Shown piece after piece: positions 1 through 5,266 of a stretch of DNA of 8,074 bases; position 1 is the stretch's first letter; the number at the start of each line of letters is the position of its first letter. The stretch is from assembly GCA_024691065.1 (NCBI GenBank), contig JAILOA010000122.1, positions 1 through 8,074 of the forward strand. The letters run 5' to 3'. The position numbers and the translations under genes were made by a program. The notes below the pieces were generated by a model, which saw only the letters and a list, made by a program, of their open reading frames with translations, was not told the origin of the DNA and ran no database searches. This DNA is from Lachnospiraceae bacterium. GTDB lineage: Bacteria > Bacillota > Clostridia > Lachnospirales > Lachnospiraceae.

Positions 1-2565
1 AGCGGAAGGGCAGTTAAGAAATTTCAGGAGGAAAGCAATGTTGCGGATGCCTGGATATACAGCGAGGGCTTTACGGATGATAATCTGGATAAAGTCAGAG
101 AACTTGATTTTGTTGAGGATGCTCAGTTAAGAACTGAGGTCAGGGGAACTGTGCCGGAGTATGAGGGCGCACAGATGGACTTTTATCTTATGGATGAGAG
201 TATTATCCTAAAGCCTTTTCTTTACGAGGGTGCAGAAGGAGCTGAAAATAAATTAAAGGAAGCTGACAGTATTCCTTTTGATGCAACGGACAAAGATGGT
301 GTATGGCTTAGCTGGTCATTTGCAAATGCTTGGGAAATATCAGTTGGTGATAACATTGAGCTTGAGCACAATGGTCTGACTTTTAAAAGAACCGTAAGGG
401 GTCTTATAATGGAGCCTGAGTACGAGTATTGCAGGGCTGAAAAGGATGCCGACACGAATTTTAAAAATATAGCCTATGTTTATATGGGGTACGATGCATT
501 TCCGATAAGAGATTATGTAGAGAAACTCATAAATACCGAGAAAATTACGATAAAGACAATTCAGGATTCTCTTGAAGAGAACAGCGAAACACCCCAAAAA
601 TCAACCGAATCCGGCGAACTGTCAGATTCTCTTGATTCGCTTGAAGAGAACAGCGAAACAGCCCAAAAATCAACCGAATCCGGCAAACTGTCAGATTCTC
701 TTGATGATCTTGAAGAAAATCTGAAAGCAGCCGGCATGACACTGGATGACGTGGATAAGGATATGCTCCTTGATTTTGTGGACGGGATGTCGGACGATGA
801 TTTGATGAATATGATTCCATACACCACAATGCTCGTTACATTGACTGACAAGGCTAAAGAGGATGCGGCGAAGAAACTCAAGGAGGAAAAAAGTGATATA
901 AGTGTACCGCTTTATTACGAAAAGAAAATTGCGGATTCAATAGATAATAATTATGCGGTAATGATAGATAAAGACAGCGTGCTCGGAATAAAGAGAGTAG
1001 ATGATGAATTAAAGCAGCACGATACATTTTCTTATGCATTTGCAATCATATTTTTGGTGGTTGCGGTTCTCGTCATATCAACTACGATGAGCAGGCTTGT
1101 GGAGAGGCAGCGTACTCAAATCGGAACGCTTAATGCAATGGGAATGAAGCGCTCGAAGATTACACTTCATTATATTAGCTATAGCTTCCTTGTTTCTGCA
1201 ATCGGAGCGGTTGCAGGACTGATAGTGGGTCCGATAACGCTTGGAGATTTGATAATAGATATGATTATGACATGGTATATGGTGCCAAATGTATCGGCCG
1301 GTTCAAATGCTATGTTTTACGGTATTGCAGCATTGGTTATATGTGCCTGCGTACTTGCGTCATTCTTCAGCTGTAGAAAACTTTTAAAGGTACCACCGGC
1401 AGCGGCACTTAGACCGGCGGCTCCAAAGAAAGCTAAGAGGATACTTGCCGAGAGGCTTCCGATTTGGGATAGGCTGGGCTTTAGCACGCAGTATAATCTG
1501 CGAGATGTGACCAGGGCTCCGATGCGTGTGATAATGGGGATTGTGGGAAGTATGCTCGGGACCATACTGGTGATATATGCATTTGGATGCTATATACTGG
1601 TTGACGATATCGTTGAATGGAACTTCGATAAAATAATGAATTACAATTATCAGATGGTTCTTAGCGAAGATGAAAATGTAGCGTACTTCGATAAGATTGC
1701 GGACGATGTTAACGGTGAAATGATAATGTCCGATTCTATTGAGCTATCGGCGAAGAAGAATCCTACGGCGCTTGAAAAATCGAAGCAAACCATTACGGTT
1801 ATTGAAGGAAAGGGCTTCCATAATGTTACCGACGAAATGACCGATATCACGAATCTGGTACCCGGTAAGGTTGCGATAAGCTGCAGGCTTTCGAAGAAGA
1901 TGGGGCTAAAGGTCGGAGATAAGGTTTATTGGCATATTTATTCCAAAAATGATTGGTACGAGTCGGAAATAGGACTTATAAACCGTACCCCTGATACCGC
2001 GGGAATTATGATGCTTAGAGAGGACCTGGAGAAGACAGGCTGTGAGTATAAACCTACAACAATTGTTACAAAGAAGGATGTAAGAGATTACGAGGGGGTT
2101 AAAGGAATATCGGCTGTTTATTCGATGTCTAAGATTAAGAAAGCATTTGTGGATGGCTATGCGGTTATTAAATATCTTTTCTATATGATGATGATTTTCT
2201 CCATAGTGACCATTGTGGTTGTGCTTTACAATTCAGGTAATCTGTCATTCCATGAAAGACTGAAGGAATTCGCTACATTGAAGGTAATGGGACTTTCAAC
2301 CGCAAAAATAAGAAGAATTTTAAACCAGGAAAATATATGGTTTGCGGTAATCGGAATAATAATAGGGTGTCCGTTCGGAAAGCCTACTTTGCTTGCGATG
2401 ATGAACAGTAACGGAGAGAATTTCGATTACTACGTGCGCGTCCCTGCATATCTGTATGTACTTTCGGGATTATTTGTTCTTTTGGTGGCAATGGTAGTAA
2501 GTGTAATGTTCTCGAGGAAGATTAAGAGGCTTGATATGGTAGAAACCCTGAAGGGGCTCGAGTAG
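1..2565 (+). CDS. FtsX-family ABC transporter permease, 5'-truncated by the window edge
   Basis: The frame is open from base 1 to a TAG at 2563-2565 (854 codons visible), so the GTG at 151 is only an internal codon and the real start lies upstream. Visible layout: a large extracytoplasmic domain (codons 1 to about 340), then an FtsX module with three membrane segments (about 1027-1089, 1180-1250, 1309-1374), a fourth segment (about 1540-1605), a second extracytoplasmic domain, and a second FtsX module (about 2173-2240, 2335-2400, 2457-2516). After the first segment of each module comes the typical cytoplasmic helix (ERQRTQIGTLNAMGMKRSKI and HERLKEFATLKVMGL) that couples to the ATPase in this family. 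With the missing N-terminal segment this would give eight membrane spans. The ATPase partner is probably upstream, outside the window. The substrate cannot be told; lipid, peptide or lipoprotein export are all known for the family. The first extracytoplasmic domain contains an acidic, Ser-rich 23-residue tandem repeat. Confidence 0.9.
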   Translation, partial: SGRAVKKFQEESNVADAWIYSEGFTDDNLDKVRELDFVEDAQLRTEVRGTVPEYEGAQMDFYLMDESIILKPFLYEGAEGAENKLKEADSIPFDATDKDGVWLSWSFANAWEISVGDNIELEHNGLTFKRTVRGLIMEPEYEYCRAEKDADTNFKNIAYVYMGYDAFPIRDYVEKLINTEKITIKTIQDSLEENSETPQKSTESGELSDSLDSLEENSETAQKSTESGKLSDSLDDLEENLKAAGMTLDDVDKDMLLDFVDGMSDDDLMNMIPYTTMLVTLTDKAKEDAAKKLKEEKSDISVPLYYEKKIADSIDNNYAVMIDKDSVLGIKRVDDELKQHDTFSYAFAIIFLVVAVLVISTTMSRLVERQRTQIGTLNAMGMKRSKITLHYISYSFLVSAIGAVAGLIVGPITLGDLIIDMIMTWYMVPNVSAGSNAMFYGIAALVICACVLASFFSCRKLLKVPPAAALRPAAPKKAKRILAERLPIWDRLGFSTQYNLRDVTRAPMRVIMGIVGSMLGTILVIYAFGCYILVDDIVEWNFDKIMNYNYQMVLSEDENVAYFDKIADDVNGEMIMSDSIELSAKKNPTALEKSKQTITVIEGKGFHNVTDEMTDITNLVPGKVAISCRLSKKMGLKVGDKVYWHIYSKNDWYESEIGLINRTPDTAGIMMLREDLEKTGCEYKPTTIVTKKDVRDYEGVKGISAVYSMSKIKKAFVDGYAVIKYLFYMMMIFSIVTIVVVLYNSGNLSFHERLKEFATLKVMGLSTAKIRRILNQENIWFAVIGIIIGCPFGKPTLLAMMNSNGENFDYYVRVPAYLYVLSGLFVLLVAMVVSVMFSRKIKRLDMVETLKGLE
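571..720 (+). repeat. 69-bp in-frame tandem repeat in the permease ectodomain
   Basis: Copy 1 is 571-639, copy 2 is 640-708, and a third degenerate start (first 12 bases) runs 709-720. Copies 1 and 2 match at 64 of 69 positions by eye. Each encodes 23 residues beginning LEENSET and ending LSDSLD plus one or two variable residues. The unit is acidic, Ser/Thr-rich and hydrophilic, which suits an exposed linker or short helical stalk outside the membrane. The period is a multiple of three, so copy-number change would keep the frame. Confidence 0.92.
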
Positions 2566-2687
2566 TAGTAATAAAAGGTGTTCAAGCAAATTTGATATGG
2601 TAGAGATATTGAAGGGGCTTGAGTAGTAGTAATAAAAGGCACTCAGGCAAATTTGATATGGTAGAAACCCTGAAGGGGCTCGAGTAG
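2531..2687 (+). repeat. 61-bp tandem array repeating the 3' end of the permease gene
   Basis: Copy 1 (2531-2591) contains the true end of the permease gene. Copy 2 (2592-2652) matches it at about 52 of 61 positions, and nearly all differences are transitions. Copy 3 is partial (2653-2687) and is identical to copy 1 over its 35 bases. Each copy can encode the same tail, [L/F]DMVE[T/I]LKGLE followed by a stop. Because 61 is not a multiple of three, the tails of copies 1, 2 and 3 fall in three successive reading frames. Copies 2 and 3 have no visible start codon or ribosome binding site of their own. Confidence 0.9.
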
Positions 2688-2714
2688 GATATTGTAATTA
2701 AATATGAATGTGAA

Positions 2715-2757
2715 AAAGCAACTGTAATCTTATGTAACGTAGGATTATGGTTGTTTT
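2715..2757 (+). terminator. Probable rho-independent terminator after the permease gene
   Basis: The arm 2719-2734 pairs with 2738-2753 as a continuous 16-bp helix with four G-U wobbles and a 3-base loop (TAA, 2735-2737). The A-run before it (2715-2717) can pair with the TTTT that follows (2754-2757), lengthening the helix. The stem is only moderately G+C-rich and the U tract is short, so strength is uncertain. Its position 150 bp past the permease stop and 30 bp before the rpsB promoter fits a boundary between transcription units. Confidence 0.65.
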
Positions 2758-2786
2758 AAATTTGTTCGGAAAATAATAAAAAATGC

Positions 2787-2815
2787 TTGATTTATGTAAA
2801 TATCTGTGGTAGTAT
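2787..2815 (+). promoter_or_regulatory. Sigma-A type promoter for rpsB-tsf
   Basis: A -35 element TTGATT (2787-2792) and a -10 element TAGTAT (2810-2815) are separated by exactly 17 bp. TG at 2807-2808 gives an extended -10. Transcription should start near 2822, leaving a leader of about 220 nt before the rpsB start codon. A T/A-rich stretch lies just upstream of the -35. Confidence 0.72.
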
Positions 2816-2821
2816 TGCAAG

Positions 2822-3042
2822 GTATGTCACGTTAAGTTAGGTGTCATTTGTGAATTTCTACCCGGTTACACGGATAAAGTGTATTCAGGTTTACCGGAAA
2901 TATGCGGATAAGACTTGATTAAATGTGGCCGTAACATTAATAAAACATATACATTAAAGAATACACGGTGTTCTTCAAAAGAGAATCGTATTCGACCACT
3001 CGAATGTATATGGGAGAAAAAAACCAAATGGAGGTAAAGAAA
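2822..3042 (+). promoter_or_regulatory. Long 5' leader of rpsB with hairpins
   Basis: This is the inferred untranslated leader between the promoter and the rpsB start; no gene was recognised in it. Hairpin 1: CCGGT (2862-2866) pairs with ACCGG (2893-2897), enclosing TACAC (2867-2871) paired with GTGTA (2879-2883). Hairpin 2: ATTCGA (2990-2995) pairs with TCGAAT (3000-3005) over a 4-base loop, 24 bases before the ribosome binding site. Autogenous control of rpsB by S2 through its leader is known in Escherichia coli. A similar role here is inference, because I do not recognise a named leader family. Confidence 0.4.
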
Positions 3043-3771
3043 ATGAGTGTTATTTCAATGAAACAGTTACTTGAAGCAGGTGTTCACTTTGGACATCAGA
3101 CAAGAAGATGGAACCCTAAAATGGCTGAGTACATTTACACAGAGCGTAATGGTATTCATATCATCGATCTTCAGAAGACAGTAGGAATGATTGATACTGC
3201 TTACAATGCAGTAAAGGATATCGTTGCTGACGGTGGTACAATCCTTTTCGTTGGTACTAAGAAGCAGGCACAGGATTCTATCAGAGTTGAAGCTGAGCGT
3301 TGCGGAATGTATTATGTAAACGAGCGTTGGCTTGGTGGTATGCTCACAAACTTTAAGACAATTCAGGGTCGTGTTAAGCAGCTTAAGGCAATCGAGCAGG
3401 AAGCTGTTGATGGTACTTTCGATGTACTTCCTAAGAAGGAAGTTATCCTTAAGAAGAAAGAACTTGCTAAGCTTCAGAAGAACCTTGGCGGAATCAAGGA
3501 AATGAAGAGAATCCCTGATGCTATTTTCGTAGTAGATCCTAAGAAGGAAAAGATTTGTATCGAAGAGGCTCATGCACTTGGTATTCCACTTATCGGAATT
3601 TCAGATACAAACTGTGATCCGGAAGAGCTTGATTATGTTATCCCGGGTAACGATGATGCTATCAGAGCTGTAAAGCTTATCGTTTCAGCTATGGCTGATG
3701 CTGTTATCGAAGCTAACCAGGGCGCAAGCGATGCTGAAGCTCCTGCAGAAGAGGAAGCTACAGAAGAGTAA
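3043..3771 (+). CDS. rpsB: 30S ribosomal protein S2
   Basis: S2 is a late-assembling small-subunit protein that binds at the head-body junction together with bS1/uS3. The 242-residue product shows the N-terminal signature LLEAGVHFGHQTRRWNPKM (about residues 9-27), the internal NERWLGGMLTNF motif, and the C-terminal signature PDAIFVVDP (from about residue 158) followed by GIPLIGISDTNCDP. The end is an acidic Ala/Glu tail. The ATG at 3043 is chosen because GGAGG (3030-3034) sits 8 bases before it and the protein then begins MSVISMKQLLEAG as in the family. The in-frame GTG at 2968 and the ATG at 3028, which overlaps the ribosome binding site, are less likely. Codon use favours GCT, GGT, CTT and AAG, as expected for a highly expressed gene. 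It is the first gene of an rpsB-tsf unit. Confidence 0.98.
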   Translation: MSVISMKQLLEAGVHFGHQTRRWNPKMAEYIYTERNGIHIIDLQKTVGMIDTAYNAVKDIVADGGTILFVGTKKQAQDSIRVEAERCGMYYVNERWLGGMLTNFKTIQGRVKQLKAIEQEAVDGTFDVLPKKEVILKKKELAKLQKNLGGIKEMKRIPDAIFVVDPKKEKICIEEAHALGIPLIGISDTNCDPEELDYVIPGNDDAIRAVKLIVSAMADAVIEANQGASDAEAPAEEEATEE

Positions 3772-3962
3772 TTTCCGATTTATTAAAATGTAGTCGAAGC
3801 CTTGGTTACATTTGATAATTATTTTTAAGGTTTTGGTTTTGAAAAAAGCCGGAAATAACCTGTTATTAAGGTGACAAGGCAGCAGTGGTACTTAAACTGC
3901 ATAAAAATTTGTAAAAAAGTTGAGAAATATTAATATAAAATCGAATATAGGAGGATTGTAAA
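3772..3962 (+). other. Structured rpsB-tsf spacer
   Basis: The spacer holds no gene. A hairpin pairs 3786-3797 with 3802-3813 (12 bp, three G-U pairs, loop AGCC), followed by a T-rich stretch to 3826. A second dyad, AATAAC (3854-3859) facing GTTATT (3862-3867), is flanked by short complementary CC/GG bases. A third is GCAGT facing ACTGC at about 3883-3900. These could be a partial terminator or an RNA processing site that lowers tsf relative to rpsB, as S2 and EF-Ts are needed in different amounts. I see no convincing promoter here, so tsf is probably cotranscribed with rpsB. Confidence 0.4.
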
Positions 3963-5075
3963 ATGGCTATTACAGCAAAAGACGTAAAAGAGTTAAGAGA
4001 AAAAACCGGTTCAGGTATGATGGACTGTAAGAAAGCTCTTGTCGAAACTGATGGAAATATGGAAGAAGCTATTGAGTGGCTTCGTAAAAAAGGTCTTTCA
4101 AAGGCTGAAAAGAAGGCTGACAGAATTGCAGCTGAAGGTATCGTAGTAGTTGACGTTGATGCAGACGGAAAGAAAGCTGCTATCGTAGAAGTTAACTCAG
4201 AGACAGACTTCGTTGCAAAGAACGAGAAATTTACATCTTATGTTGCTGAGATCGCTGCTCAGGCAAAGGTTACTACAGCAAAGGATATCGATGCATTCCT
4301 TGCTGAGCCTACATTAGCAGATTCTTCTAAGTCAATCGAAGAGAAGAATAAAGAAATGATCGCTGTTATCGGCGAGAACCTTAAGATTCGTCGTTTCGAG
4401 CAGATGGAAAGTGATGGAGTTATCGTATCTTACATTCATGCAGGCGGAAAAATCGGTGTTTTAGTTAGCGCTGATACAGATGCAGCTGACAATGCAAATG
4501 TAAAGCAGTGTCTTGATATGATCGCTATGCAGATCGCTTCAATGAATCCTAAGTTCTTACAGAGAGGTGATATCTCTGCTGATAAGATCGCTAACGAGAG
4601 AGAAGTTATTATTGACAGCGCTCTTAATGATCCGGCTTCATTACCAAAGCCAATTTTAAATCAGCTTATTGATACAGCTAAGAATGATAAGCTTTGGAGC
4701 GATGAGGATATCGCTATTTACGAAGAGAAGAAGACCAATATGAACTATCTCTTTAACTTCCTTTCACCTGAAGCAGTTCAGGTTCTTAGAGACTTAGCTA
4801 TGAAGGGTAAGGATGAATACCTTCAGAATAAGATCTTCAATGGTCTTGTTGAGGGACGTATTTCTAAGAGACTTAAGGAAATCTGCCTTCTTGATCAGGG
4901 TTATGTATTCGGTGAGGATTCTAAGCAGTCAGTTGCTAAGTACATCGAAGAAGTTGCTAAGGCTGAAGGATGCAGCATTAAGGTTACAGGTTTCGTTCGT
5001 TTCGAGACAGGTGAAGGTATCGAGAAGAAGAATGAAGACTTCGCAGCAGAAGTTGCAGCTCAGATGCAGTCATAA
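3963..5075 (+). CDS. tsf: Elongation factor Ts, with an extra segment in the coiled-coil region
   Basis: EF-Ts is the guanine-nucleotide exchange factor that reloads EF-Tu in translation. The N-terminal UBA-like domain (residues 1 to about 54, with VKELREKTGSGMMDCKKAL) is clear. So is the TDFVAKN motif (residues 81-87), whose Asp-Phe pair enters the EF-Tu Mg2+ site. The family-typical C-terminus (VTGFVRFETGEGIEKKNEDF then AAEVAA) is also present. At 370 residues it is well above the usual 280-310. About 62 residues (roughly 226-287) separate the REVIIDSALNDPA helix from the expected VEGRISKRLKEICLLDQ segment, the place of the coiled-coil protrusion. The frame is unbroken and codon use there matches the rest, so this is not a frameshift artefact. 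AGGAGG (3949-3954) lies 8 bases before the ATG. A strong terminator follows 29 bases after the stop; pyrH and frr, often next in Firmicutes, are absent. Confidence 0.97.
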   Translation: MAITAKDVKELREKTGSGMMDCKKALVETDGNMEEAIEWLRKKGLSKAEKKADRIAAEGIVVVDVDADGKKAAIVEVNSETDFVAKNEKFTSYVAEIAAQAKVTTAKDIDAFLAEPTLADSSKSIEEKNKEMIAVIGENLKIRRFEQMESDGVIVSYIHAGGKIGVLVSADTDAADNANVKQCLDMIAMQIASMNPKFLQRGDISADKIANEREVIIDSALNDPASLPKPILNQLIDTAKNDKLWSDEDIAIYEEKKTNMNYLFNFLSPEAVQVLRDLAMKGKDEYLQNKIFNGLVEGRISKRLKEICLLDQGYVFGEDSKQSVAKYIEEVAKAEGCSIKVTGFVRFETGEGIEKKNEDFAAEVAAQMQS

Positions 5076-5104
5076 TTTTTAAATTAATAGAGTTTTATAT
5101 AAAG

Positions 5105-5158
5105 CCCTCCGGGGTTGCCGGCATGAAATGTACCGGTAACTTCGGAGGGTGTTTTTTT
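5105..5158 (+). terminator. Strong rho-independent terminator after tsf
   Basis: The arm 5105-5121 (CCCTCCGGGGTTGCCGG) pairs with 5133-5149 as a 17-bp stem with three G-T wobbles. An inner CAT/ATG pairing (5122-5124 with 5128-5130) shortens the loop. Seven Ts follow at 5152-5158. It closes the rpsB-tsf unit and isolates murF. Confidence 0.95.
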
Positions 5159-5162
5159 ACAT

Positions 5163-5193
5163 TTATCCACATCCAGTCCATACAATATTCACA
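5163..5193 (+). promoter_or_regulatory. Candidate DnaA-box pair upstream of murF
   Basis: TTATCCACA at 5163-5171 is an exact DnaA box. ATATTCACA at 5185-5193 matches TTATNCACA at all but the first base. Both lie in the same orientation, 22 bp apart (about two helical turns), and end 9 bases before the murF -35 element. DnaA acts as a transcription factor at such boxes in several bacteria. Binding here is inference, and a single exact 9-mer can occur by chance in A+T-rich DNA. Confidence 0.4.
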
Positions 5194-5202
5194 AAAATAT
5201 TA

Positions 5203-5231
5203 TTGAAAATAAGGAAAACAATGTTTATAAT
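5203..5231 (+). promoter_or_regulatory. Sigma-A promoter for murF
   Basis: TTGAAA (5203-5208) and a perfect TATAAT (5226-5231) are separated by exactly 17 bp. The inferred start near 5238 gives a leader of about 29 nt. An AATATT/AATATT dyad (5184-5189 and 5196-5201) lies directly upstream and could be an A+T-rich upstream element or an operator. Confidence 0.85.
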
Positions 5232-5266
5232 TAATTGAATCATAGTAAATGAAAGGACCAATTAAA

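Noticed and set aside
151..153. GTG as the permease start codon
   Set aside because: The frame stays open to base 1 with permease-like sequence, there is no ribosome binding site before it, and a membrane segment is still missing at the N-terminus.
545..881. Two antisense frames through the permease repeat
   Set aside because: They are explained by the 69-bp repeat on the coding strand and have no independent coding signals.
2576..2687. Small independent genes in tail copies 2 and 3
   Set aside because: Their short open stretches have no start codon with a ribosome binding site and are explained by duplication of the permease end.
2968..3042. N-terminal extension of S2 from GTG 2968
   Set aside because: The 25 extra residues do not resemble S2, the region holds a hairpin and the GGAGG site, and the family N-terminus starts at 3043.
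3067..3573. 168-codon antisense frame inside rpsB
   Set aside because: It is opposite a highly conserved gene with strong codon bias, which leaves complementary frames open; the product looks random.
3909..3939. Separate tsf promoter (TTGTAA with AATATA or TATAAA)
   Set aside because: The -10 match or the spacing is poor, and the transcript would begin almost at the ribosome binding site.
4813..5082. 89-codon + strand frame overlapping the end of tsf
   Set aside because: It is a shifted frame of the conserved EF-Ts C-terminus with no ribosome binding site, and the protein is Arg/Leu/Ser-rich nonsense.
5249..5266. MurF start at ATG 5249
   Set aside because: It overlaps the AAAGGA site that is well spaced for ATG 5267, and it has no good site of its own.
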